Under the pieces are notes generated by a model. That model was not told where the DNA came from and did no database searches. It saw only the letters and a program-made list of their open reading frames with translations. A stretch of 64,000 nucleotides of DNA from Roseivirga echinicomitans (lineage in GTDB: Bacteria > Bacteroidota > Bacteroidia > Cytophagales > Cyclobacteriaceae): positions 186,001 to 250,000 of the forward strand of contig NZ_LRDB01000001.1 of the NCBI RefSeq assembly GCF_001592935.1, written 5' to 3'. Of this stretch, positions 1 through 8,683 are shown one piece after another. Numbering within the stretch: position 1 is the stretch's first letter; the number at the start of each line of letters is the position of its first letter. The position numbers and the translations under genes are program-made.

Positions 1-727
1 AAGGTTTGGCTTCTCCCCAGCCATTTCCAGTACTCTGGGCTATAAAAATGTCCTCGTTGCTAATTACTTTAATGCCCTCGTTGTGTGCATTCCTTTTGGA
101 GGTGAACAATAAAATCTCATCGCCTTTGGCTACGCTTGGCGCGTAGTCCTCAAATAAAGAATTGATTTGATTGCCCATGGTGGTAAGCACCCCGCGCGGA
201 GGAATGAGCGTGTCCACTTGTCTTCGGTATTCCACCAGCTCGTAATAGTATTCCAATGGAACATAACGCTCCCTTTTATTGGGGTTGAGGGAATCGTAAC
301 GCGCGAGCACTTCTTCAATCGGAAGCCCCCTTCTGTGGTGTTTCAGCACAAGACTATAAAGCGGCCTGGCCTGATCTATGGTTCCGAAAACCTCGGTAAG
401 TTTCGCCAACATCCAGAGGTAATAAGTTTGATAAGCGAAGTTCTGAATACCGAAATTGGACACATACTCCCTCAGTTCAGGGTACAGTTCCTTCCAGTTC
501 TCCTCCCTATCCAGTTTATCAATTCTTTTAAGCTGCTTATCGTTGGTGTAAAGCCCAACCTTGTTTATATTTCTGAAAATGATGTCTGTAACTTCAACCG
601 ATACCGAATCAGAATTCAATTCTAAAAGCTCAGTTTTCTTGTTGTCTTTCTTCTTTTTGAAAAACTGCCCATGTACTGTAGAACTACAGCACAACAGTAC
701 GACCGCAATGAGGAATATCGGTCTCAT
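1..727 (-). CDS. Envelope protein with PD40-like repeat, C-terminus off the window (partial)
   Basis: An open frame of about 242 codons reads leftward from an ATG at 727 and leaves the window without a stop. It begins with a hydrophobic signal peptide (about residues 1-21, ending near HGQ), followed by a Lys-rich stretch and a mostly helical region. The last visible residues (EDIFIAQSTGNGWGEAKP) have the look of a WD40-like PD40 beta-propeller repeat. In Bacteroidota such proteins usually continue into more PD40 repeats and often a C-terminal OmpA peptidoglycan-binding domain; that part is outside the window, so the OmpA assignment is inference. It diverges from lon, with 167 bases between the two starts. 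Confidence 0.6.
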   Translation of the reverse strand, partial: MRPIFLIAVVLLCCSSTVHGQFFKKKKDNKKTELLELNSDSVSVEVTDIIFRNINKVGLYTNDKQLKRIDKLDREENWKELYPELREYVSNFGIQNFAYQTYYLWMLAKLTEVFGTIDQARPLYSLVLKHHRRGLPIEEVLARYDSLNPNKRERYVPLEYYYELVEYRRQVDTLIPPRGVLTTMGNQINSLFEDYAPSVAKGDEILLFTSKRNAHNEGIKVISNEDIFIAQSTGNGWGEAKP

Positions 728-823
728 CTTTTTCAAGTGTTTTTTTGTCTTTTTTGGCAAAAGATGTACCAAAGAACGTGTATTTCGCCACAATTAAAAA
801 ACCGTTCATGACACTTTGCTGTT

Positions 824-839
824 TGGCACACGGCTTGCA
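824..839 (+). promoter_or_regulatory. Sigma-54 (RpoN) promoter of lon
   Basis: TGGCAC (824-829), five bases, then TTGCA (835-839). The GG and GC dinucleotides are exactly ten bases apart, matching the -24/-12 consensus of sigma-54 promoters in every key position. The predicted start near 850 would leave a leader of about 45 bases before the lon ATG at 895. The match is seen directly; its use is inferred. Confidence 0.7.
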
Positions 840-894
840 ATTTAGGACGTCCAAATTTATTTAAGCACAAACGTGTCATTCTGGCACTTTATAT

Positions 895-3360
895 ATGAAA
901 ATTAATAACCAAATGTTCGGATCCATGATGGCTAGCGATATCGATGACGATGAAGCTGGAGATCTTATTCAGGTAATTGGCGGTGAGGATGACGAGGAGT
1001 TAAACGAAGCCAACCAACCAGATGAATTACCGATTTTGGCAGTACGTAATACAGTATTATTTCCGGGGGTGCTTATCCCCATCACTGTAGGTCGCCAAAA
1101 ATCCATCAAAGTGGTGAAGAATGCATATAAGGGAAACCGTCTTGTTGGGGTACTTGCCCAAGAAAACCCAAAGGTAGACGACCCTACACAAAAGGATCTT
1201 TTCAGGGTAGGAACAGTCGCCAAGATTGTGAAAATGTTGGTGTTGCCTGACGGAAATACCACCATTATCATTCAAGGGAAAAGCAGGTTCGAAGTAGAGG
1301 AATATACTTCCGATGCGCCTTATATGAAAGCCAAGGTCAAGTACCTAGCTGAGAACTTCCCAAAAAGACTGAGCAAAGAGGTCAAAGCGCTTCTTCAGTC
1401 TGTAAGAGATGCGGCCAATAAGATTATGTCGCTCAACCCTGAGATTCCGAAGGAGGCGCAAGTGGCCTTGGACAACATAGACAAAACCAGTTTCTTGATT
1501 CATTTCCTTTGCAGCAACATTAACACCGAGGCCAAGGAAAAACAGAAACTTTTAGAAATCAACGATGGTGTTGAAAGGGCTACGGCATTGCTTCAATACA
1601 TGTTGAAAGAAGTGCAGTTGCTTGAACTGAAGCATGAAATACATAGCCGTGTGCATTCTGATATCGATCAGCAGCAACGCGATTATTTCTTGCGTCAGCA
1701 AATGAAAGTCTTGCAAGACGAACTGGGAGAAGATGGCCCAGAGCGTGAAGTGGAAGCCCTTAGAAAAAAAGGAGAAAGCAAAAACTGGCCAGAAAAGGTC
1801 GGTACTCACTTCAATAAAGAGCTGGATAAAATCCTTCGGATGAACCCAATGGCAGCGGAATATCCGATTACCATGAACTATGCCGAATTGATGATCGACT
1901 TGCCTTGGGGGGAATATTCTAAGGATAACTTAGACCTCAAGCGCGCAAAGAAAATTCTCGACAAAGATCATTTTGGTTTAGAAAAAGTAAAGGATAGGAT
2001 TCTTGAATACTTAGCTGTTCTTAAGCTTAAAAATGACTTAAAAGGCCCAATTCTTTGCCTTTATGGCCCTCCGGGCGTGGGTAAAACCTCTTTAGGAAAA
2101 AGTATAGCCAAGGCTTTGAACCGCCAGTATGTCAGAATGTCTTTGGGTGGCATTCATGATGAAGCCGAAATTCGCGGACACCGTAAAACCTATGTCGGTG
2201 CCATGCCTGGCAAAGTGATCCAAAACATTAAAAAATCGAAAACTTCGAACCCAGTATTTGTACTGGACGAAATAGATAAGGTAAACTCTAACTTCCGTGG
2301 TGATCCATCTTCAGCTTTGCTGGAAGTGCTTGACCCTGAGCAAAACGCAGAATTCACCGACAACTACTTAGAGGTGGAATACGACCTTTCTAAGGTGTTA
2401 TTTGTGGCGACAGCCAATTCATTGGATACCATTCAGCCTGCATTGCGCGACAGAATGGAGATCATTGAGGTGTCGGGTTATACGGTAGAAGAGAAAATGG
2501 AGATTGCCAAAAGGCACCTTGTTCCAAAGCAAAAAGAGGAACATGGCTTGAAGTCTACTGACTTGGTTTTCGATAAAAAGACGATTCAGAAAATAGTAGA
2601 TGAATATACCCGTGAATCTGGAGTTCGGAACTTGGAAAGGAAAATTGGTTCAGTTGTACGAAGTGCCGCTAAATCAATTGCTTTGGAAGAAGAATATCCT
2701 AAAAAGGTGACGGCTGAATTCATTGAAAAAGTACTTGGCGGCCCTGTTTTCGATAAGGAAACTTATGATAACAACGATTTGGCTGGCGTGGTCACTGGCT
2801 TGGCATGGACCTCTGTGGGCGGTGAAATTCTTTTCATCGAAACCAATTTAAGCCGAGGTAAAGGCAAGTTGACGCTTTCAGGTCAGTTGGGTGATGTAAT
2901 GAAAGAATCGGCTGTGGCTGCGCTTTCTTACCTGAAATCAGAAGCACATAAGTACGATATTGACTATCGTGTTTTCGATAAATACGATTTGCATATTCAC
3001 GTGCCTGCGGGTGCGGTGCCAAAAGATGGCCCTTCTGCGGGTATCACCATGCTTACTGCCATTACCTCGGTATTTACGCAGCGCAAGGTGAAGAACAAAT
3101 TGGCGATGACAGGCGAAATCACATTGCGTGGTAGAGTCTTGCCGGTAGGAGGTATCAAGGAAAAAATCTTGGCAGCAAGAAGAGCCGGAATCAAAGAATT
3201 GATTTTGAGCAAGAAGAATGAGAAAGACATTCTTGATATTGACGAACGTTACACCAAAGGCCTCAACATTCATTATGTTGAAACAGCCGAGGAGGTATTA
3301 GAATTGGCATTAATGAAGCAAAAAGTAGCCAATGCTATTGATCTAGTAGTAGAAGACTAA
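895..3360 (+). CDS. lon: ATP-dependent protease Lon
   Basis: 821-residue cytoplasmic AAA+ serine protease that degrades damaged and regulatory proteins. In order: an acidic N-terminal extension (1-45) not found in E. coli Lon, the LON substrate-binding domain (about 45-250, starting LPILAVRNTVLFPG), a helical linker, the AAA+ module with Walker A GPPGVGKTS near 391 and Walker B VFVLDEIDK near 455, and the C-terminal protease domain with DGPSAG (catalytic Ser714) and GGIKEK (catalytic Lys most likely 757, 43 residues after the Ser as in E. coli). All catalytic parts are intact. The ATG at 895 lies downstream of a consensus sigma-54 site, which suggests control by an NtrC-family activator. porQ and hslU follow on the same strand. 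Confidence 0.97.
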   Translation: MKINNQMFGSMMASDIDDDEAGDLIQVIGGEDDEELNEANQPDELPILAVRNTVLFPGVLIPITVGRQKSIKVVKNAYKGNRLVGVLAQENPKVDDPTQKDLFRVGTVAKIVKMLVLPDGNTTIIIQGKSRFEVEEYTSDAPYMKAKVKYLAENFPKRLSKEVKALLQSVRDAANKIMSLNPEIPKEAQVALDNIDKTSFLIHFLCSNINTEAKEKQKLLEINDGVERATALLQYMLKEVQLLELKHEIHSRVHSDIDQQQRDYFLRQQMKVLQDELGEDGPEREVEALRKKGESKNWPEKVGTHFNKELDKILRMNPMAAEYPITMNYAELMIDLPWGEYSKDNLDLKRAKKILDKDHFGLEKVKDRILEYLAVLKLKNDLKGPILCLYGPPGVGKTSLGKSIAKALNRQYVRMSLGGIHDEAEIRGHRKTYVGAMPGKVIQNIKKSKTSNPVFVLDEIDKVNSNFRGDPSSALLEVLDPEQNAEFTDNYLEVEYDLSKVLFVATANSLDTIQPALRDRMEIIEVSGYTVEEKMEIAKRHLVPKQKEEHGLKSTDLVFDKKTIQKIVDEYTRESGVRNLERKIGSVVRSAAKSIALEEEYPKKVTAEFIEKVLGGPVFDKETYDNNDLAGVVTGLAWTSVGGEILFIETNLSRGKGKLTLSGQLGDVMKESAVAALSYLKSEAHKYDIDYRVFDKYDLHIHVPAGAVPKDGPSAGITMLTAITSVFTQRKVKNKLAMTGEITLRGRVLPVGGIKEKILAARRAGIKELILSKKNEKDILDIDERYTKGLNIHYVETAEEVLELALMKQKVANAIDLVVED

Positions 3361-3417
3361 AATTCAAACTATTTTAAGGGGAAGAACTTCGGTTCTCCCC
3401 CAATTAATCCCGAAGTA

Positions 3418-4449
3418 TTGAAGCAAATTGTCCGTCTTGTTTTGGTTGCTGGGTTTTTCATTCCCCAACTATTGACTGCCCAATTGGGCGGGCAAAGGGC
3501 ATTTGAATTTCTAAACCTTCCAAACAGCGCTCGGCAAGCCGCTTTAGGCGGGGTAAACCTTACCTCTGGCTGGAATGATCCCGGCATGTTGGCTTCTAAT
3601 CCTGCATTACTGAATAGCGACTGGCACAATCAATTAGTGATCGACAGGCTGGGCTATTTTGCTGACATCGCTCAAACCTCCGTTTCCTACGCCCGAAACA
3701 TTGAAAAAGCTGGGCTTTGGGCAGCCAGCCTTACTTACCTGAACTACGGCACCATTGAAAGCTACAATGAAAACGGTTTTCTGAATGGTGATTTCAACGC
3801 TTCAGAATTCGTTTTTGGTTTAAGTCATTCCATGGCATTCGGCCCTTTTCAAGCGGGTTCTACCTTGAAAATAGCCGCTTCGGATTTAGGAAGCTATAAA
3901 GCTTCTGCCCTGCTATTCGATTTTGGAGGCACTTTCAAGCATCCAGAAAAAGATTTGACTGTGGGCTTAGCGGTTAAAAACTTAGGCGTGCTATTGAGCG
4001 ACTATACGGAAGACAATCAAAGCGAATTGCCTTTAGATGTTCAGTTAGGCGTGACTTACAAACCAGAGTTTATGCCCTTTCGATTTTCGCTTACGGCCAG
4101 AAATTTAAATCGTTCAGATGTGGTTTTTTTCGACCCAAAAGGCAATACACTCGTTGGAGCTACAGAAAAGGAACCGGGTTTTAGTGAAGAGGTGTTTCGA
4201 AGATTGGTCTTCGGTACAGAATTACTCTTGAGCGACAATTTTCAATTGCGCTTTGGTTATAACCATTTGTTAAGAAAAGAGCTTAAACAAGAAGCCACTT
4301 CGGGAGGCGCAGGCTTTTCATTTGGGCTGATGTTTAAAGTAAAAAGATTTGAATTTTCTTATGCCAGGGCACTTTATCACTCGGCAGGAGGAAGCAACAC
4401 CATACAATTGACCACCAATTTGAGTGGAATCGTAAAGAAAAAGAACTAA
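3418..4449 (+). CDS. porQ: Type IX secretion system protein PorQ
   Basis: 343 residues. An N-terminal signal peptide (about 1-21, cleavage after LTA) precedes the family signature: a Gly-Gly, then FEFLNLPNSARQAALGG, then repeated amphipathic strands typical of PorV/PorQ outer-membrane beta-barrels. PorQ belongs to the type IX secretion pathway that exports and anchors CTD-carrying proteins in Bacteroidota. The start is a TTG at 3418, chosen because the signal peptide begins right there and no ATG fits. The stop lies one base before the ATG of hslU, so the two are probably translated from one message. Confidence 0.82.
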   Translation: MKQIVRLVLVAGFFIPQLLTAQLGGQRAFEFLNLPNSARQAALGGVNLTSGWNDPGMLASNPALLNSDWHNQLVIDRLGYFADIAQTSVSYARNIEKAGLWAASLTYLNYGTIESYNENGFLNGDFNASEFVFGLSHSMAFGPFQAGSTLKIAASDLGSYKASALLFDFGGTFKHPEKDLTVGLAVKNLGVLLSDYTEDNQSELPLDVQLGVTYKPEFMPFRFSLTARNLNRSDVVFFDPKGNTLVGATEKEPGFSEEVFRRLVFGTELLLSDNFQLRFGYNHLLRKELKQEATSGGAGFSFGLMFKVKRFEFSYARALYHSAGGSNTIQLTTNLSGIVKKKN

Positions 4450-4450
4450 G

Positions 4451-5839
4451 ATGTTAGACGAGAAATATTTAACCCCAAGGCAAATTGTTGCCGAACTAGA
4501 TAAATACATTATTGGTCAAGCTGACGCCAAGAAAAACGTGGCCATTGCACTCCGAAATCGTTGGAGAAGAATGCACGTGAAAGAAGAAATGCAGCGCGAA
4601 ATTGTGCCGAATAACATCTTGATGATAGGCGCAACGGGTGTGGGTAAAACCGAAATTGCCCGAAGACTGGCCAAAATTGCGGACGCTCCTTTCACCAAAG
4701 TGGAAGCTTCTAAATTCACGGAAGTGGGTTACGTTGGGCGTGATGTGGAAAGCATGGTGCGCGACTTGGTTGAGCAGTCGGTCAACTTGGTGCGCCAATC
4801 CAAAAAAGAAGAGGTAAAAGGCAGGGCCGAACAAGCTGTTGAAGATGTAATTCTTGACGCATTGATTCCCCCAATCAAAAATACGCGCCCTTCGGCTACC
4901 GTGGTTGAAAACGGAGAAGAGCCCGAAAAAATGTCGGATGCGGAATTGAATGAAAGAACCCGTGAGCGTTTCCGTGAGAAAATTCGCTCTGGCGAAATTG
5001 ACGACCGAAAAATAGAAATCAACATCACTTCTTCTGGTGCAGGAGTTGGTATGGTGGGTGGAGGCATGGACGAAGTTTCCATGATGAACCTTCAGGACAT
5101 GCTGAGCAATGTAATGCCCAAGAAATCGAAAAAGCGTAAGGTGACCATTGGCGAAGCCAAAAAGATTCTTTTGGATGAAGAGAGCGCCAAGCTGATCGAT
5201 ATGGATGAAGTGAAAGAAGAAGCCATTCGCAAAGCGGAAAATACGGGCATCATCTTTATCGATGAAATTGATAAAGTAGCTGGTAGTTCTAAAAAAGGTG
5301 GTGGCGGACCCGATGTAAGTCGCGAGGGTGTGCAGCGCGATCTTTTACCTATTGTGGAAGGCAGTTCTGTAAACACCAAGCATGGCATTATCAATACCGA
5401 CCATATTCTGTTTATTGCTGCGGGCGCTTTCCATGTAGCGAAACCTTCCGATTTGATTCCTGAGTTGCAGGGTCGATTCCCTATCCGTGTAGAATTGAAC
5501 AGCCTTACACGAGATGATTTCTACCGCATTTTGAAAGAGCCAAAAAATGCCCTTACAAAACAGTACGAAGCTTTGATGAATTCTGAAGATGTGTCTTTAG
5601 AATTTACCGATGAGTCCTTAATGGAATTGGCGGATATTGCTTTCAAGGTAAACGAAGAAGTAGAAAATATTGGTGCCAGACGTTTGTACACGGTAATGAG
5701 CAAATTGCTCAACGATATCCTTTTCGATATTCCAGAGAAAATCCCAAACAATGCCAAGGTACTTGTGACCAAAGAATTGGTGCAAGAAAGACTTTCTGGC
5801 TTGGTACAAAGCAAAGACTTGAGCGAGTTTATGTTGTAA
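4451..5839 (+). CDS. hslU: HslU, ATPase subunit of the HslUV protease
   Basis: 462 residues, close to the usual 440-460. It starts with the typical LTPRQIVAELDKYIIGQ, has Walker A GATGVGKTE at about 60-68, the pore-loop stretch GYVGRDVES near 95, a long charged I-domain insert (about 115-245) and Walker B FIDEIDK near 270; LQGRFPIRVEL is the sensor region. HslU unfolds substrates and feeds them to the HslV peptidase. No hslV is present here, so it must be elsewhere in the genome if the complete protease is made. The gene sits one base after porQ and shares its transcript. Confidence 0.95.
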   Translation: MLDEKYLTPRQIVAELDKYIIGQADAKKNVAIALRNRWRRMHVKEEMQREIVPNNILMIGATGVGKTEIARRLAKIADAPFTKVEASKFTEVGYVGRDVESMVRDLVEQSVNLVRQSKKEEVKGRAEQAVEDVILDALIPPIKNTRPSATVVENGEEPEKMSDAELNERTRERFREKIRSGEIDDRKIEINITSSGAGVGMVGGGMDEVSMMNLQDMLSNVMPKKSKKRKVTIGEAKKILLDEESAKLIDMDEVKEEAIRKAENTGIIFIDEIDKVAGSSKKGGGGPDVSREGVQRDLLPIVEGSSVNTKHGIINTDHILFIAAGAFHVAKPSDLIPELQGRFPIRVELNSLTRDDFYRILKEPKNALTKQYEALMNSEDVSLEFTDESLMELADIAFKVNEEVENIGARRLYTVMSKLLNDILFDIPEKIPNNAKVLVTKELVQERLSGLVQSKDLSEFML

Positions 5840-5879
5840 CTCACATTGAATTACTAATTTCGCCCCAAAATAGAAACAC

Positions 5880-7211
5880 ATGAAACTCTGGCAAAAAGAA
5901 ACCCGCGTATCTGAAATTGTAGAACGATTTACCGTTGGTCGCGACCTGGAGTTTGATATCCATTTGGCACCCTATGACGTGTTGGGCTCTTTGGCCCATA
6001 CCGAAATGTTGGCCAGCATTGGCTTGCTTACGATGGAAGAAAAGGAGGCCATTCATGTGGAACTTAAAAATATTTTCAAGTCGATTCAAGCTGGGGAGTT
6101 CTCGATTGAAGCAGGCGTGGAAGACATTCATTCTCAAGTGGAATTTATCCTAACCGAACGACTAGGCGATGTAGGAAAGAAAATCCATAGTGGCCGTTCG
6201 CGTAACGACCAAGTTTTGGTAGACATGAAGCTTTTTATGCGTTCCGAAATCAAGGCTTTGGTGGAAGGCACGAATACGCTTTTCGATCGCTTAATGAGCT
6301 TGAGTGACCAGCACAAAAACACTTTAATGCCGGGCTATACGCACATGCAGGTGGCAATGCCATCGTCTTTCGGGCTTTGGTTTGGTGCTTATGCCGAAAG
6401 CTTGGTGGATGATCTATACGCCTTAGAAGCGGCTTATAAAGTAGTGAACAAAAACCCGCTGGGCTCTGGCGCTGGCTTTGGTTCTTCTTTCCCTTTAAAT
6501 AGAAAAATGACTACGGAGCTTTTGGGCTTCGAAGACCTGAATTATAACGTGGTGTATGCCATGATGGGCCGAGGCAAGGCCGAACGTTCATTGGCCACTG
6601 GAATGGCGGCTGTGGCAGCTACTTTGGGCAAATTCGCCATGGATGTATGCCTTTACATGGGCTCCGATTTCGGCTTTATCGGTTTCCCCGATGAACTGAC
6701 CACGGGCTCCAGCATTATGCCGCATAAAAAGAACCCTGACGTTTTCGAACTGATGCGTGGCAAATGCAATAAACTACAGGCGGCACCGAATGACATTGCC
6801 ATGATGACCACTAATTTGCCAGTGGGTTATCACCGCGAAATGCAGCTGATCAAGGAAGTGATTTTCCCTGCCATTCAAGATTTGAAAGATTGCCTTTTCA
6901 TGGCTGATTTTATGTTGGAGAAAATCACGATTAACGACCAACTCATTCAGCAAGACAAATACAATTACCTTTTTACGGTAGAAGAAGTAAATCGCTTGGT
7001 GCTTTCAGGCGTTCCGTTCAGAGATGCATATAAGCAAGTAGGCATGGCCATTGAAAGAGGTGAGTTTAAGCCCGAACGCAGTGTAAACCATAGCCACGAA
7101 GGCAGCATTGGCCAATTGAATCATGCAGAAATTAAAGCCATGATGGACAAAGCCACCGCCAACTTTAACTTTACTAAATGGGAAAAGGCTTTTGAGGGGT
7201 TGGTGAAGTAA
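5880..7211 (+). CDS. argH: Argininosuccinate lyase
   Basis: 443 residues. It cleaves argininosuccinate to arginine and fumarate, the last step of arginine synthesis. The fumarase/aspartase superfamily signature GSSIMPHKKNPD lies near residues 275-286 (catalytic loop with Ser), and the substrate-binding HSGRSRNDQV motif near 103-112. It starts 40 bases after hslU. A possible own promoter (TTG, 18 bases, TAATTTCG) ends just before the ATG, so it may be expressed apart from hslU. No other arginine gene is in the window. Confidence 0.96.
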   Translation: MKLWQKETRVSEIVERFTVGRDLEFDIHLAPYDVLGSLAHTEMLASIGLLTMEEKEAIHVELKNIFKSIQAGEFSIEAGVEDIHSQVEFILTERLGDVGKKIHSGRSRNDQVLVDMKLFMRSEIKALVEGTNTLFDRLMSLSDQHKNTLMPGYTHMQVAMPSSFGLWFGAYAESLVDDLYALEAAYKVVNKNPLGSGAGFGSSFPLNRKMTTELLGFEDLNYNVVYAMMGRGKAERSLATGMAAVAATLGKFAMDVCLYMGSDFGFIGFPDELTTGSSIMPHKKNPDVFELMRGKCNKLQAAPNDIAMMTTNLPVGYHREMQLIKEVIFPAIQDLKDCLFMADFMLEKITINDQLIQQDKYNYLFTVEEVNRLVLSGVPFRDAYKQVGMAIERGEFKPERSVNHSHEGSIGQLNHAEIKAMMDKATANFNFTKWEKAFEGLVK

Positions 7212-7229
7212 CCACCTATTGCTAAACAC

Positions 7230-8351
7230 TCACTTAGGTATTGAATTAACCATTTCAATGAACCAAGGGCTACTTATATTAGTTAAAATACCAGAAGCAA
7301 CATTTTTGAAGAACTCCTTAAAGTCTTGAGGCTGTTTCTCTTTTAACTCCTTAAGCTCCTGCTTCAAATGCTGAAGCATCTCCAAGCTAGGTTTTTCTCC
7401 CATACTCAACTCTAGAAGTTGATATACGTGATCAATATTGTTGTTTTTGATTACTGCCTGAATAAGGTTCGATAAGTCTAATTGTAAATCAAGACTTCCT
7501 CTCATAGATTGAGCTAACTTTAGATTTAAATCTTTTTTGTCACTCTTGAGGTCTGATATCAAATCGCTTTGAATTTTCAATAGGTTCTGGCTATTTTCTA
7601 CTCTGAGAAGCGCTATTTTCAGCTCATTTTCTAAAGAGATTATTTGAAGTCTTTCGGATAGAAAATCAGAGGCTGATTTTTTACCTGAAATAACCAGTTG
7701 GTAATCTTCAAAAGCTTTTTCTATTATTTCCTTATGGCCATCCAAGGTCTCAATTTCCATTGAGACAGTATTCCCAAACTGTTTAATTGTAACTGATGCT
7801 TCGATTTCAGGATACTTAAAATTAAGTATCTCTTGAAAATAAGATAGAATTTGAATTCCAGCTAGTTTAAACTCTGCTTTAAATTCTATCCTTCTTTCAA
7901 TACGATGTAAATCAATTTTGAGTATAGATAAAAGTCGAAAAGCAGTATCAAATGTATCATACAAATTGTTTTGAAAAATAAGAGAATTTTTCTGCTCCGA
8001 ATTTGCTGATACTACCAAATTGGCAACTCTTTTTCGATCAATAACAATAAAGGAATATCTATATGGTAAATACCCTGAAATGGTTTTATACTTCGATAAA
8101 TAGATTTCCTCATCAAAATTTTCTAGACTTTGAGGAGGAATGAAAATCAATGCTGAATATTGAGAGGATGGTGAAAGATTACTCTTTTTAGTTATGTCTA
8201 TTAAATGTAACCCCCATTTTTCAAGGCTATCACCTGGTATTTGATAATGCCTTAGTAATTCTTCATCTATAAAGCTTAAAAAATGAATTCCAACTGGAAG
8301 GGAGTATGTTGAACTATAAGCTTTGTTATTCCAAATTTCTGTTTCAGACAT
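7230..8351 (-). CDS. Unknown protein translationally coupled to a minimal nucleotidyltransferase
   Basis: 373 residues; I do not recognise the family. No signal peptide or membrane segment is visible. The N-terminal half alternates short strands and helices; around 180-235 there is a beta-beta-helix stretch (TIKQFGNTVSMEIETLDGH and following); residues 240-300 are rich in Leu, Lys, Glu and Gln and could form a coiled coil; the C-terminus is helical and ends SSPWFIEMVNSIPK. Its ATG overlaps the last 8 bases of the nucleotidyltransferase gene (ATGTCTGA), so the two are translationally coupled. The pair is visibly richer in A/T than argH on one side and the serine hydrolase on the other, which hints at transfer. 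A toxin, effector or regulatory partner is possible but unproven. Confidence 0.7.
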   Translation of the reverse strand: MSETEIWNNKAYSSTYSLPVGIHFLSFIDEELLRHYQIPGDSLEKWGLHLIDITKKSNLSPSSQYSALIFIPPQSLENFDEEIYLSKYKTISGYLPYRYSFIVIDRKRVANLVVSANSEQKNSLIFQNNLYDTFDTAFRLLSILKIDLHRIERRIEFKAEFKLAGIQILSYFQEILNFKYPEIEASVTIKQFGNTVSMEIETLDGHKEIIEKAFEDYQLVISGKKSASDFLSERLQIISLENELKIALLRVENSQNLLKIQSDLISDLKSDKKDLNLKLAQSMRGSLDLQLDLSNLIQAVIKNNNIDHVYQLLELSMGEKPSLEMLQHLKQELKELKEKQPQDFKEFFKNVASGILTNISSPWFIEMVNSIPK

Positions 8352-8634
8352 ATATCAAGTCAGATTTGATCTTCTGAAAGTAGCGATCTTTTATTCCTTT
8401 TCTAGAAACAAGATCTACTTTGAAGCCTAAATAACTCTCTAGCTCTTCTGCTAACAGGATAAAATCAGAACCGATTTTATCATTGAATTCTACGACCAAA
8501 TCGAGGTCGCTATGATCATTTTGTTCATTTCGAGCGAAAGAACCAAAAATGGCCAAAGACTGAATAGGATACTTTTTGAAAAGTAAAGTCTTTCTTTCTG
8601 CTAAGGCCGCCTTTATTTCAGTCAAGGATTTCAT
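8344..8634 (-). CDS. Minimal nucleotidyltransferase (MNT/MntA type)
   Basis: 96 residues. The polymerase-beta-like nucleotidyltransferase core is complete: GSFAR with Gly31-Ser32, Asp43 and Asp45 in HSDLDLVVEF, and Asp74 in KVDLVS. Proteins this short with this motif are MNT domains, usually encoded next to a HEPN-domain protein as toxin-antitoxin pairs in which the MNT enzyme adds AMP to the partner. Here the overlapping downstream partner is not an obvious HEPN protein: it is far longer (373 residues) than the usual 110-140, and I could not spot the Rx4-6H motif. The enzyme call is firm; the biological role is open. Confidence 0.88.
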   Translation of the reverse strand: MKSLTEIKAALAERKTLLFKKYPIQSLAIFGSFARNEQNDHSDLDLVVEFNDKIGSDFILLAEELESYLGFKVDLVSRKGIKDRYFQKIKSDLIYV

Positions 8635-8683
8635 ATTTCAAATATATTGATTCCCTGGGACATATTGAATTGGAAAAATACCC

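Noticed and set aside
167-625. Long plus-strand frame opposite the partial envelope gene
   Set aside because: The minus-strand frame has a signal peptide and a PD40-like motif; the plus frame is its shadow.
883-898. Second TGGCAC just before the lon ATG
   Set aside because: No GC dinucleotide at the -12 distance, and it overlaps the start codon region.
7230-8351. Partner of the nucleotidyltransferase as a HEPN toxin
   Set aside because: No Rx4-6H motif found and the protein is about three times too long for a HepT-type HEPN domain.
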